Source: Cyanoderma ruficeps
Taxonomy: Eukaryota > Chordata > Aves > Passeriformes > Timaliidae
Assembly: GCA_008694505.1 (NCBI GenBank)
Contig: VZDJ01000594.1
Coordinates: forward strand, 9,645,035 to 9,709,034
Reading direction: 5' to 3'
DNA length: 64,000 nucleotides
A program made the translations under genes and the position numbers. The stretch's first letter is position 1. Each line of letters begins with the position of its first letter. Positions 24,042 through 36,307 of the stretch are shown piece after piece. The notes below the pieces were generated by a model that saw only the letters and a program-made list of their open reading frames with translations, was not told the origin of the DNA and did no database searches.

Positions 24042-25483
24042 GGCAGGGAGAAAATTAGAGGGGCTGAATCCCAGCTAGAACTTAATCTGGCTACTGCTGT
24101 AAAAGACAATAAGCGATTAACAGCCAGAGGGAGAATCCCCATCCTTTATTGGATGCACAGGAAACAGTGACAAAGGATGAGGGAAAGGCTGAGGTACTTA
24201 ATGCATGAAGCAGATCTGCAGATCCTCTTGAATGCCATCACAAGGCATGTACAGGACAGTGAGAGGACCAGACCCAGCCAACATTGGTTTGTGAAAGGCA
24301 AGTCCTGTTTGACTGACCTGATCTTCTGTGACAAGGGAACCCACAGAGTGGACGAGAGGAGTGCTGTAGATGTTTTCTACCTGGACTTCAGTAAAGCCTT
24401 TGACACCATTTCTCACAGCACCTACTGGGGGAACTGGCTGCTCATGGTCGGACAGGTGCATTCTTTGCTGGATTAAAACTGGATGGCCAGGCCCAGAGAG
24501 TGGTGGTGAATGGAGTCAAATCCAATTAGCAGTTGGTCACCAGTGGTGTTCCTTAGGACTCAGTGCTGGGGGGCTGTTCTGCCGTTCTGTTTCATGTCTT
24601 TATTAATGATCTGGATGAAGGGATCAGATGCACCCTCAGTCAGTCTAGAGACAATGCCGAGTTGGGCAGGAGTGTTGCTGCTGGATGGCAGGAAGGCTCT
24701 GCACATGGATCTGGACAGGCCGGATTCATAGTCTGAGGACAGTTGTATGAGGTCTAGTAAGGGGGAGTGTCAAATCATACCCTTGGATCACAGAACCCCG
24801 GGCAGTGCCACAGGCACAGGCAGGGTGGCTGGAAAGGTGCCCAGCAGAAAAGAACCCAGGAGTGCTGGCTGACAGTGACTGAACATGAGCCTATGGTGCC
24901 CAGGTGGCCAAGGAGGCCGGTGGCACGTGGCCTGGATCAGCAATGGTGTGGCCAGCAGGGCCAGGGCAGGGATTGTCCCTCTGTACTGGGCACTGGCCAG
25001 GCTGCACCTCAAATGCTGTGTTTTGGGCCCCTCCCTACAGGAAGGATGTTGAGGTGCTGGAGCGTGTCCAGAGAAGGGAAATAGAGCTGTGGAAGGGTGT
25101 GGAGCATAAATACTACAAGGAGTGGCTGAGGAAGCTGGGGATGCTTACTTTGGAGAAAAAGGCTCGGGACACCTTATAGCTCTCTACAACCAGAAAGAGG
25201 CTGTAGTGAGGTGTTCTCCCAGGTAACAAATTATAGGAAAAGGTCCTCATGTCTCACCAGGGAAGGTTAAGATTAGATATTAGGAGGAAAAAAATCATGG
25301 AAATGGTTGTCAGGCATTGGAACAGGCTGTCCAGGCAAGTGGCTGAGTCACCATCTGTGGAGGTATTTAAAAGATGTAGATGTGTCACTTATGGGTGTGG
25401 TTTCATGGTGCACTTGATAGTGCTGGTTAACAGCTGGGCTTGGTGACATTAGGGATATTTTTGAACCTAAATGATTCTATGGA
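24042..25483 (+). mobile_element. CR1 LINE, internally deleted, 5'-truncated
   Basis: A degenerate copy of the avian CR1 non-LTR retrotransposon in sense orientation. It starts within ORF2 (AATCTGGCTACTGC, then ATCC..TTTATTGGATGCA). It jumps near 24205 over several hundred bases of consensus to TGCCATCACAAGGCATGTAC. It then continues through the reverse-transcriptase segment (24376-24420, VFYLDFSKAFDTISH, containing the palm-domain motif A aspartate) to the CR1 3' end (GGTATTTAAAAG..CCTAAATGATTCTATGG). Stop codons and frameshifts interrupt the frame, so it is dead. Boundaries are by eye. Confidence 0.9.
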
Positions 25484-28061
25484 TTTTCATGTGTTCTTTG
25501 GGATGAGACAGCAGTGCATTGACAGAAGAGAGTTTGTTTATTGAACCACCAGAAAGTATCTGTCCCTTGTATCCCCTTTGTGATTAATTCCCTTGTCCTC
25601 ACCACCACTGCTTCACAGATGGGGAATGAGAAGTGGCTGTAATCCTTGGTTTACAGGGTTTTGCTGAGCTCACCCCTGTGGAGGAGGACTGGACTTGCTG
25701 CCGGCCATTGAAGATAGGTAGCAGATTCTGGCAAGTGTCAAGACTTGCTGGAAGCACTTACAGCCCATTCTCATTTCATTTCCCTGTCCTGAAGAGTCTG
25801 AGCTGCTGCTGCTTCTTCCTTCTGCATTCCCCCTCAAATGATTTTGTGACTCTTTCCCTCCCAATAAGGGATGTGCCAAGGAGTGACTCAGGACTTGTCA
25901 GCAGAGTTGCACTCCTGGACCAGGCAGGTGTCTTACCTCAATTTTCTCCACTTAAAGAATAAGGTGTTTTGGTTTAAACCCCCAGAGAAAGTGTAGCTCA
26001 GTTGATCAGTGGTAACTTAAATAATTCCACTGCTTCTGACTGTGTAGCCCAACCTCTTACTTGTGCAACCCTCGTTTACCCTCTCTGAGCAAATGTCGCA
26101 CACCCCTCTCTTCCTTTCACCAACCCAACCCATTTTTCCTGCTTTGCCTTTTCATACACTTCCATGAAGTATGGAAAGGGCCCACCCCAGCAACTGCACT
26201 CCAGCCCTGGCCAGGAGCCTGCTGGGAAGAGGCTCAGGGCAGACACTGACCTCAGGGAGGAGAGGGCAGACCATAAACCACCACCTCCTGCTCTGGGCAG
26301 GGGAAAAAGCCTGGCAAAGCTTTAGAGAAGCCGCAGGGGCATGGTAATCAACCCAAGCATGAGACTGGCATGGAGGGGGTCTCTCAGAGGTTGGATGGTT
26401 GAGTGCTTGTATAGGTCCAGAGAAAAGGACATCTCTCATTGTGATCCCCAGTCATGGATCCATTTGTGGGCAACACAGGATTACAGCCAGTGTGTGCAGG
26501 TAAAATGGGCTGGAGAAGGTTGGTTCAGTACTTGTGTGCCCAATTGAGCACAGCTTTCCTCTGCCAGGGGGATGGGAGGGAGTGACACCCACTGCAGCCA
26601 TTGTGCACCCTGGACCACGGCAGCACAGGAGATGCTCACATGTTTCAGGTTCTCCCTGGGCATCTGATTGCAGCCAAAGTCTTGGGAAATACTGGCCTGT
26701 TAATCCCAAGGCCCTTACACAACATTACTCTGTTCTCCATGCTGCTTTGTCATAACTTGGCATGTGCTGAAACAGGCCCAGTAAAGCCTCCGCTTTCCAA
26801 AGCCCAGATATTTACATCCAGATTTGAGTGCCAGCCCATTAACCAGGAGCCAGGCACTCCTCTCTGCACAGCTCAGGGACAGAGGGAGTGGGTGCTTGTC
26901 CCTTGGGACAGGCAGGATGCACAGGGTGATGCTCAGGAGGTATAACCCTGAGGGATCTGGGGCCACAGGGCTGGGCAGAGACAGGGCTGGGCACAAGGGA
27001 AAGGCAGGAGCTTGTTTGGGAGTGGAGGAGAGCGGGCAGCACAGGGGATGGTGAAGGCAGTGTAAACCAGACAGAGCTAACGTGGGGCTGGGGGGATTAC
27101 AGGGTGCCAGGGAAGCTGCTCACAAACACATCAGGGACAAAGCAGCCCTCCAGAGCTGAGGGGTAATGAGTAATTAATGAAGAGAGGGATGAAATTCATA
27201 ATGACTCAAAAATGTCCAAGATAATGAAGTCCTTTTCTTTAAATCCACCTTTAACAAGAAAGCGAAGGGAAAGGATTTAGATCAATTAAGAAGAAAAGCA
27301 ATCTTGTAAAAAATAGCTATTGACACAAGCAAGTGGGGGAACAGCTGGAAAGCCTTGCCATGGCAGTGGATAAAACAACCGTGTATGGCATAAAGACACC
27401 CATAAGTGACAGCAGGTAGCGGGGAGGAAGCCAAGAGGGAGCTTCAGAATACATTTAACAAATCACTGCAAATGTGGCAGGGGGCTGGTGAAGTCTCTGA
27501 GCCTGGGGAGGCCATGGAGAGGAGCAGCAGGGAACAGGGGTCACAGTGCACTCCCGAGGGGTGCAGCCGCCCTGTGTGAGCACCAACAACCCCTCCGGGG
27601 CAAGGGATACGCAGTGGCCCGCAAAAGGATGACACCCATTACCTTCAAACTGACCAAAGCCCAGGGGAGACAAAAGAGGCTGGAAACATTGGAGCTGCTC
27701 CTAAAACATGTTCATTACCTCCCTCTTTGAGGAGAGAGTTTTGTCTCTCTCTGTCTGCCACGCAGCAGGATATTTGGGATATTCTTTTCTGTGTCCTGGT
27801 GACACAACTTCTTAACAACCATAACCCCACCTCTCTCCTCACTGCCTTGCTGAGGAATAACCCCTGTAAGCTCCACTCTGCCTGGACCTGTCTCCTGCCC
27901 TCTCTACAGGCGCCCTGCTGCAGGGTCCTGCTTCCCCTGTGCCAAAATGCTGCCTCATGGCACAGGCTGGGCGGGCTCAGCCTCTCTGGGTGGGTTGGTG
28001 CTTGGGCCCAGAAGGGTTAAATGGATGGGCCTGTCACAGGGGCAGTTTCTTGACTGCCGGT

Positions 28062-28071
28062 CTATAAATAG
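28062..28071 (+). promoter_or_regulatory. Consensus TATA box overlapping a MEF2-type site
   Basis: CTATAAATAG matches both TATAWAW and the MEF2 consensus YTAWWWWTAR. A short frame starts at ATG 28209 and is followed by a possible donor GTAACA at 28235, but no acceptor exon is recognisable. Motifs of this size are expected a few times by chance in 64 kb, so promoter activity is only a possibility. Confidence 0.2.
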
Positions 28072-28243
28072 GAGCTGGGTTTCTAATCTGCTTGCTACTT
28101 GTTTCCACTCCCTGCCAGTTTTTTCCTGCTTTTTCCTGCAAGGAGGTATCTGCAACTGCTAGGGTTTGCAGCCCTGCAGACACTGCTGGGGGAGGAAGAG
28201 GAGCAGCCATGTGTCCTACTCCAACCCATCCTCGGTAACATAC

Positions 28244-28277
28244 ACACAAAACAAACAAACACACAAACAAACAAAAA
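28244..28277. repeat. (CAAA)n-like microsatellite
   Basis: An imperfect run of CAAA and ACAC units of about 34 bases. Confidence 0.8.
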
Positions 28278-31147
28278 GGAGATAAACCAAGCCCCGCCCT
28301 GCCCTGGGAGGGACTCCAGGATCCTGATTTGTCCTCAGAGTCCCCAGTCCAGTTTGACTCCCTGCTTTGCACCTCCACAGCTGCCTCAGAACCTTTTGGG
28401 ACAGGTGAAGTCCTGGTTCAAGTACTGCAAGCTGATGTGGTAGACCTGGTTCAGCTCCCTGAGTGAAAAACTGCTCTTGGTGGAGAGGGAGCAGGGAATG
28501 GGGGCTGGCAGCGTTTTGGTCTCTTTGCAAGTCTCCAATCTGCTGGCTACCCCCAGGCCTGCATCCCCTGCCCTATCTCCTCCATCTCTCCCACAACGAG
28601 AACAACTCCATCCCTGCTGAGCAACAGGCTGTAAATCCTTGTGAGGATTTGCTGGAAGAAGGGACTGGGGGTTTGCAGAGGAGGTCTGTGAAGAAAAGCT
28701 GGCTTCCCACTGGGGTGGGGAAGACATGGGCAGGTTGGAGGGAGGCCAGAGATTAGCGAGGACATGATGACTCCCAGTGAGCTTGACCTGGGTTGGATTA
28801 ACAGGCAACAGAAAGGGGCTCAGGGAGACATGAGAACAGCCCACAAATATGCAAGAGGCAAATGCACAGGGGGGTTAATCTCTTCTCTGGATAGGACAAG
28901 ACATTTTGGGCTTAGCAAGAAAAATTTAGATGAGGAAAACATAACAGAGTAATAAATTTAACTTGTTTCCAGGCCTAATTTTGCAAAGGGATGATGTGAT
29001 CAAGCACACGAAGGAACTGAATCCTTCTGTTGTTTTGACCTGTTGCATGTCAGTCCACTTAAACCTGAAAACTCAGCTTGGACAAGCATCTCTGTTGATG
29101 GACAAGGAACAGACTGGAGGAGAATTGGCCAAAAAGTGGGACAGCTCATTGCATGTCTCCTCCCGGGCAGTGTCCACACAGCTGGGTCAGGTGCATGTCC
29201 CAGGGGCCTTTCCTTGTGTGCCCACCTCGAGCTTCACTGCTGCCCACAGACAGACACTTTCCAAGGCTGCTGACTCACTGAAATGGAAATGTTCTCCCAA
29301 AAAAAGCTGAGTTTGATAAAATTGCTAAGGAATCCTGCTGGCTTCCCTGACAGCTTGGCTCCGTGCCCTGCATTTGGAGAAGCTGCCAGGAGGGAGGTTA
29401 GTCTTGGCAGCCAAAGAAATGTGATGCTCAGGACTCCCAGGGTGATGGCTCTGCTGAGGCTATGGACAGGCTGTGCCAAGCCAGGGCACCCTGGTGGCAT
29501 CTTCAGCCTCATGTCCCCCCAGCACTCTGCCTTGCAGCTGTCCCTGGTGCTTCTTGGGCCATGGACTGTCCTCCATGGAACATGCCTGGTTTCAGACACC
29601 GAACTAACCTTTTTTTCCTCACACCCTACCTGCACTCCAGCACCTCTTGCCCTGGGAGGATGGAGAACACCCACCCAGAGTGACAGTGGTAGTAATTTAG
29701 TCCCTGTCTTGCAAAAGACCAGCTCTTCTGGCCAACAATAAGAAATAAATGGAGGTGGGTATTTGCCTTCTACGGCCAGCCCAGGTAAGCAGAAAGCTCC
29801 AGTTGCTTTTGCATTCTGCTGATGATGGAGAAGCACCTCCAGTCTGATCCAGTCTGGCTCTCAGCAGCATCAGCCTGAACTGTGCTCATCTGAGCCCTCA
29901 CAGGCTCCCCAGAGCTGAGGTTGAAGATTTGACCACCCTCTTCCTTGCTCAGCTGTGCCCTCTTAGCACTGTCATAGGTGTTCCCCATGAAGGGCTCCTT
30001 TTGCTGTTCAACACTTCCCAACACTTCTTGTTGCAGCTCCCTGTTTTATACCCGGCTGCAGATAGTCCCTGCTAAAGGACCATGGTGGGATCTGTCTCTG
30101 AAAGTTTAATGCAGCTTTCAAGAAGTCCCTGGAGGTTTTCCTTTCCAATGAGCTTCTTCATCATGCTGGTAAGCCAGAGCTGCTCCTGTCAGCTGAGGGC
30201 TGAGAGCCAGGAGGTGGTATCCTTAACCTCTGCTGCTGAGAGGAACCTGTGCCCTACCCTCAGCTGCTCCTGGGTGGTCAGTGATAGGTGACAGACCCAG
30301 GGTTTCCTCTGGGACAAGCCCTTGCTAGTGGGACATGCAGAGAGAACAGCCCTTTTCATTCTGAGCTAGAAGCTGAAATCCAGCCCGCTCCAAAATAATG
30401 CTTGGAGTGACTGGGAATGCTGCAAAGGGAACCTTGAAAGGGATCTCAGCTAAATCTGTGACACCTCTGCAACCAGGCCAGAGGGCCTTGGCTCTCCAGG
30501 AAGTCCCTGGGGAGCCATCAGGGTCACCGTGGGGAAGGGATGCAAGCTTCCTGAGAGCTGCCCGGCTCCCAGAGGCCCCTCACATCCCTCTGGGACATAT
30601 CTGCAGCCTGTAGCATTCCCTGGAGGGCAGCGCTGCTACCATGTGGGAATGTCCTCTCAGTAGCATTTTTCCCTGCAGTTATTACCAGCATGTGTATTCT
30701 CACTCTGTTTTGGCTTTTGGAAATCACCATTTTGGGCAAGTGCAAATATTAACTTAGATTTGTACTTAATAACTTGGTGGTGTGTTTGGAACTCGGTGCA
30801 GAGGGAGGTGACAGCCTCAACCCCCTTCTCCTGGCCTTGCCAAAGGTTTAGGGATGCCAAAGCAGGAGAGTCACTGAGTGCACACCATCATTCACTGAGC
30901 ACACACCTATGCTTGGCTGATGGCATAGTCAGGTATCCACCAAGTCTTGTTTTCATCCACCAAAAATCTTTGGTTTCCACAATTATCATAACTAGGAGGA
31001 CCTTACTGATTTGAAGGCAGAGTGAATAACCTTCTCTGCAGAAATCGAAGCCCCGGAGGGGACCGGTATGTACAGGAATGGCATTAACAACTAATCCCCT
31101 CTAATCCAAGATGACATCCTTATCACATGAGGGCATAAAACGTAATT

Positions 31148-31260
31148 AGACTTATATAGTGCTATCTGCAGAGCACTAAGCAAATATTAAGTAATCCATC
31201 TTCCTGATGCTCATGTGGCGACAGCCCTGGATGTGCAGGTGGGGAAACAGAGGCATGGGA
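31148..31260 (+). repeat. Probable ancient MIR/CORE-SINE relic
   Basis: The stretch reads like the MIR consensus in order: TTATATAGTGCTATCTGCAG, AGCACTAAGCAAATATTAA, a diverged TAATCC region, then GGATGTGCAGGTGGGGAAAC and AGAGGCA, which corresponds to the MIR 'GATGAGGAAACTGAGGC' part. MIR copies are ancient and occur in amniotes including birds. The assignment is by eye and divergence is high. Confidence 0.5.
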
Positions 31261-34200
31261 TGGTGCACCAACAGTCCCTTTCAGGAGAAGGCCTTGCAAA
31301 CTGTGCATCCAGAAAAAAAAATAGCTAAGAAATTTACAGTCACTGGGAGATCTTTTGGGGACATGGCACACGTCTTCCTTCAAGGCTCCTGCTATCAAGG
31401 GGATGGAGAGTTTCTGCTTTTCTGATGTTTCTCAGCACTTCCAGGATCCCTCCACACCTACTACATATCTGCAGGGAGTAAAAATACATGTTCAGTCATG
31501 GGCTTCCTTGATTGTCGAAACATATTTAGATTTTACCCAACCATGCCTTCAGCTGTTTGTGTTAGGGTTTGTTTTCTAACCTTATGTCCCAGGTTCCTCC
31601 CATCTCATGGATGCTGCAAAAGACACCTTTGCCAGGGGCAGCCTCCCCTCCCCTTGGCTCTCCAAGGTTAACTGGCCCTGAGATGGGAAATGCAACTGAT
31701 GGTCCCTGCCTGTGTGGGGTGACGCCACTTCCCTTGGGACTAAAGCCAGCATGCAGGCTTTGCAACCTGAACTGAGCACTCCCATTCCTTGGTGCCCAGG
31801 GTACCTGGCAGTGGGCAGGGAGCTCTGCCTCAGCCCTGCCTGCACAAGGCCTTGCAATGGGCTGTTTTTTCCTTTAGAGCCTGATTCCCTTGGAGCAGCA
31901 GGACCATTTCCAGCAGCGGGGGATGTGCTCCTCTTATCGCTGTTGGTTAGCCTTGGGTGCCCTTGACAAAGAGCTGCCTGTGATGGAGGAAGACCCTTAA
32001 AAACAACCACCACGTTTCTCAAGGCCTTGGGATAAGATTGTATTTCTTGGGCTGGAAATGCTCTCTGCTTTAAAAGCAGTTGCAATTGAGTGTGAAGTAC
32101 AAATTCCTCGACCAGTCTCTAAAATCAAAGACACCCACAAAAAGGCCACTGGCATTTGAAGGCCAGAAAATTGAATAGGCCCCTTTTTGGTGATGATGTT
32201 CCTTTGATTTGAGGACATCACCCTTGAAGCTCTGTCCCAACACCCACTTACCAGAGGGCCTGGGAAGAGCTGTGTAGTGCAGGGTGAGGAGAGACAGTCT
32301 GTGTCCTTCAGGTACTCCCCAGCTCTGGGTCACCCCTCCCTACTGAGAGCTGCTCCTACACCCTTCAGGAACCAGCCAGTGAATATTTTAGTGTTTTACT
32401 TTCCCTTGGGTTATTGGGACTGAGTGAAACAAAACAGTGAAGGTTAGGACTCATGGGTTTGTTTGCTTTATTAATAAGGTTCCAGATTTTCTGGAATAGA
32501 GAAAAAGATACTGTATGCAGAAAATGTCAGCAAACTTTGTCAGGAGGGAAGGAATGCCATCAAGGCAGGAAGATGTGGAAGTGGTTCATGGAAAGCTGTT
32601 TAGACATTGGTCTCCTTGGAGCTGAGACTATGCTATACCCTCAGTGGTATTCATACCTCACTAGGCTGAGAGCAGAATCCATCCCCAGCCCTCCCTTGGC
32701 TTTTTCTCTCCCTGCTCCCCACTGTGCTGGCACCACTACTCAACACTGGGACTCAGATCCAGGGACTAATCCATCTGAGAAGCAAACTGAAGACCAAAAA
32801 AAGGCCTTTTTTCTCTCTTGAAGAAAGAACAATTCCCAGAGGGAGCTGCTCACCTCCTGGCGCTGCTGGTACAGGCGACAGGAGAGGCAGAGTGTGTCTT
32901 GAAGGTGGGTGGAAATGCAGGGGGAGGCAGTGCAGCTCTCAGGGCAGGGCCAAGTCACCCCAGAACCCACCAGGGACTCCTCAGTTGCTGAGAAGTGGAT
33001 GCCACAGCAGGTTTCTGCCTGTTGAGGAGCTGCTGCTAACTCTGTTCAGGGTGGCCGAAAATCCCTATGCTAAGAGGTTGCCTTCCAACCATGATGCAGT
33101 TAAAACCCACAAATGTCCAAATGTTATCATGCTCCAGAGTAGGGAGCAATCTTTGCCCTTTAAGAAAGCTCACCTGACATTTCTTTTCTAGCTTTATAGT
33201 GCTGCCAGTGAACTGCTGGAACATGCATGACTTGGCCAATGTGTCCTCTAAAAGCCATTGAAAATGTTCCCTTTCCTTGCCCGAGGGTCCCTGGCTCCAG
33301 AGTCGAAGGGTTTCCTCCCTCTGCTTCTGGAGCTCAGGCTGCCCAGAATAAATCATGTATTGAAAAATTCCATAGCAGCTTCCGACCTCAATGAATAGCA
33401 TATTCAAGGCCACTGGAAGGCTCTTGCATTTGTGTAGTTCAATGGTTTTCAACCATTATTTTTATTTCCAGTAGAGATGGGAATCCCCCAAAAGTCACAT
33501 CTATGGCCAGCTGGCCTGTGAAGTACAGTCACTTTCAACTGGAGAGGAAATGACACCAGGAGCAACCTGGGCCCTTGCAGGGTCTCTGGGTCACTGGTTG
33601 AAGCCTACTACAGCATGACCCCTCATCCAGGAGGAGCCATGGGATTGCATCTGCAGTTGCTGGCATCTAAATCCCCACAGGTGAGGGACTGCAGAAGAAA
33701 ACTCCTCTGGTCACATTTATCCACCCACAGCTCAGCTGTGTTGGGATGGACCTGGCAGAGATACACTGTCAGGCTGGATCCAGCAAACAAGGGATGACCT
33801 ACAGCAAAGAACAGCCCACAGGCTGAAATGAAGCCTCAGACCATCACAGGGGTGACAGCAGGAGAAGAAGTTACCTGCATTAAAAGCACATTTCTTTTCA
33901 CTGAAAGGTCACAGTCGGATTGTTCCCAACTCCCTGCTGCTGAGCTGGGATAACACCTGATGTCCCATCCACAGCCTCCACCAAGAGATCTCCCCATATC
34001 ACCGTGTTACCTCTTGTTTGATTCCTAGATCTGAGCACTTAGTAAGCTGCTCAAGGAGGCCATCCCTCCCCTTCTGTAAATATTATCACAATGTGGCTTT
34101 TTGTCTGGAATTCCCCATGGATTCCAAGTCATGCTGTATGCCGGCACCAGTGGTTCTCACAGTTTTTCAATGCAGTTTATGCTTGGATTGCTGGATTAAA
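31261..34200. other. Intergenic, no gene seen
   Basis: GC-moderate sequence with several open frames (up to 167 residues on the minus strand at 31582-32085 and 155 residues at 32724-33191). They are not supported by splice signals or recognised families. I identified no repeat by name. Confidence 0.55.
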
Positions 34201-36067
34201 AACTTGTAAGTTTGCTCACTGCTAAGGTTAGAACAGTAAAAACAAGAAACCCACAGGAAGAAGAACTCCAGAATAATTTATTTTATGCTTTTGAAGATAA
34301 AAAAGCACAGGAGGCAGGTACAATGATAAAATCAAAATGCTAGCCACTTCAAATAAATGGAAACTATTGAAAAGCAGCTACGATGATTAGATATAAATCT
34401 GACTGCTTGACACTACTAAGTAGATGATCTCACTTTGGGTTTATTCTATTTATCATAAAAATAACAGTGCTGTCTCACCATGAATAATGTCCATGACTGC
34501 TACTGCTCACACCAGGTGTTATGAGCTGGACATTGCTGGATGAACTCAGTTTTTCCTTCAGTGTTACCATCTCCCTTCTGTTTGTGTCAAGAAAAGACCC
34601 TTCCCAAGAGATGTTTATAAATTGTGACCAAGTTTCTTAACCTTGTTTTGATAAATGAAAGCAGATGTTTGGCAGGATTCATCTGATTCATCTTCAGTGT
34701 TTATAGCAATGGGATCTCACTGGCACAATTCAAAAAATTCAGCATGCTGTGAACCCTATACTAAACAAATATTTATATTAAGTCAAATAAGGAAGGCAGA
34801 GCTACACTGAAACTACTACAACCTCAGCCTATTTCACACTAGTATTTATATTTTTCACATCTTTAGTCTATCTACAATAACCTGTCTTCAAGACCACAAA
34901 TCTCTTTTACGATGGGGAACGCATCTATAGCACAAGGCTCTTGATTGAATTATTCTGTGGTAACACAGTTGTTTAGCTGATGCCTTATAAACAGACATAT
35001 CAATATCAGGAGTGGTTATTCCATTCCCTGCTCAAGGTCAGGGAAATCCACGTTGAATTTCAGTGTCAGAGGAATCCACGTCCTGAGATGAACCAGCAAA
35101 ACTGTTTTATGGACAGAGTAAGGCTACATTTATATGAACATATCCAGAGGTTGGGTAGTAACTTCGTGTCATCCTGGTTCTAGAGAGGGGAATGAAGATG
35201 GTTTGTGTGTCAGACTTTTTAATCTGAGTTAATTGATTGCCAATTCATCTGAGGCAGTTAATGATTTGGAGAAGCTGATGGGATGTCTGTCTCAGGGCAT
35301 AATTACTTTTGTCACTCCTTCCTCAAGCTGAAACTAAATATTGTTTAATTGGCACTGATTGATTAAAGTAGAACAGCAGAAAAAACTTCCTCTGAAAGTC
35401 TGAACTTGTCTTTGCTATGAAATAAGGGAGTGCTTCTAGCCTGAGACAAAATCCTACTGAAGACAGCAGTTTCTGCATGGTTCAGTGAGCTTTAATTATA
35501 TCCTTGGTATCTGTTGTCTCTTCAGTCCAACTGCTGTTCAACAGTCTGACCTAGAGGAGGCAAGAAACGGGTCATTTTTGCCATGCTGTAGCCAGCAGTC
35601 CTGAATACTGTGCATCTGAACTGCAGCTGACCTCCCCCAACTACATCATGAGAAAAGCTAAAATAATGACCCCCCAGGAGGGCTGTGCAGTGAGGTTAGT
35701 TATTGCACTATGAAAACAAACTCACAAGCCTTCTTTTGCAAGTGAAGATGTAGCAGTTTTGTGCTTTGGTCACTGGGATTGTCTTATTTGAGGGTATTCG
35801 TTACTATTTGTGGCCTCAGATGCTATCCCATTCCTCTCTGGAAAGTCTTTATCCGCAGCACAAGAGTACCTCAGTGGGCAGATGATTTGTGTATTAAAGA
35901 GACTTGAAATTGGTGATTTGTCTTAAAAAATTTGGAAACAACAGTATCTTAAAGCACTGCCCTGGGCTGTGTGGGAAGGTGCTGAAATTGTCACATTTCT
36001 GTGGGTCTCTCTCAGGTTATTGTAAAGCCCTATCAATGTGCCCACTGTTATGTGGAAAATAAAGTCT
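34201..36067. other. Intergenic, AT-rich, possible conserved non-coding sequence
   Basis: The AT content rises here and long open frames vanish. Around 35200-35365 there is a cluster of homeodomain-type cores (TTAATTG, TAATGA, TAATTA, TTTAATTGG), of the kind often found in distal enhancers. Without an alignment this is only suggestive. I see no gene. Confidence 0.35.
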
Positions 36068-36307
36068 CTAGGTTAGGTATTAGGATATCAGGAAAAGGTT
36101 CTTCCCACAGAGGGTGACAGGACACTGGAACAGGCTTCCCGGGGAAGTGGCCACAACACTGAGCCTGGCAGAGCTCAAGAAGTGTTTGGACAATGTCCTC
36201 AGCCACATGGTGTGATTTTGGGCTGTCCTCTGCAGGAACAGGAGCTGGACTCAATGATCCTTGTGTGTCCCTCCCAACTCAAGATATTCTGTGTTTCTGT
36301 GATTCTT
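36068..36307 (+). mobile_element. CR1 LINE 3'-end fragment
   Basis: Matches the CR1 3' region in sense orientation: TTAGGATATCAGGAAAAGGT, GGGTGACAGGACACTGGAAC, GGCTTCCCGGGGAAGTGG, then the terminal segment GGACTCAATGATCCTTGTG with TCCCTCCCAACTCAAGATAT and TTCTGTGATTCTT. The 3' sequence (ATTCTGTG type) indicates a different CR1 subfamily from the copy at 24-25.5 kb, which ends ATTCTATG. Confidence 0.9.

Larger units (their letters stand above)
25484..31147. other. Intergenic, GC-richer domain, no gene seen
   Basis: The sequence is visibly richer in G and C than either gene's introns and contains many open frames, the largest being 200 residues at 29234-29836 on the minus strand. None shows a domain, a CR1-independent homology I recognise, or a coherent exon chain. 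Notable small items are a TATA box overlapping a MEF2-type site (28062-28071) and a CAAA microsatellite (28244-28277). A tRNA-like A box near 25993 was judged too weak to call. Confidence 0.55.

Noticed and set aside
25990..26060. tRNA-like A box (TAGCTCAGTTGATCAG) in the intergenic region
   Set aside because: No matching B box or T-arm downstream and no cloverleaf; only the first 16 or so bases resemble a tRNA.
29234..29836. 200-residue minus-strand open frame in the intergenic region
   Set aside because: No recognised domain, biased low-complexity composition typical of GC-rich non-coding DNA, overlapped by a comparable 152-residue frame on the other strand, and no promoter or splice context.
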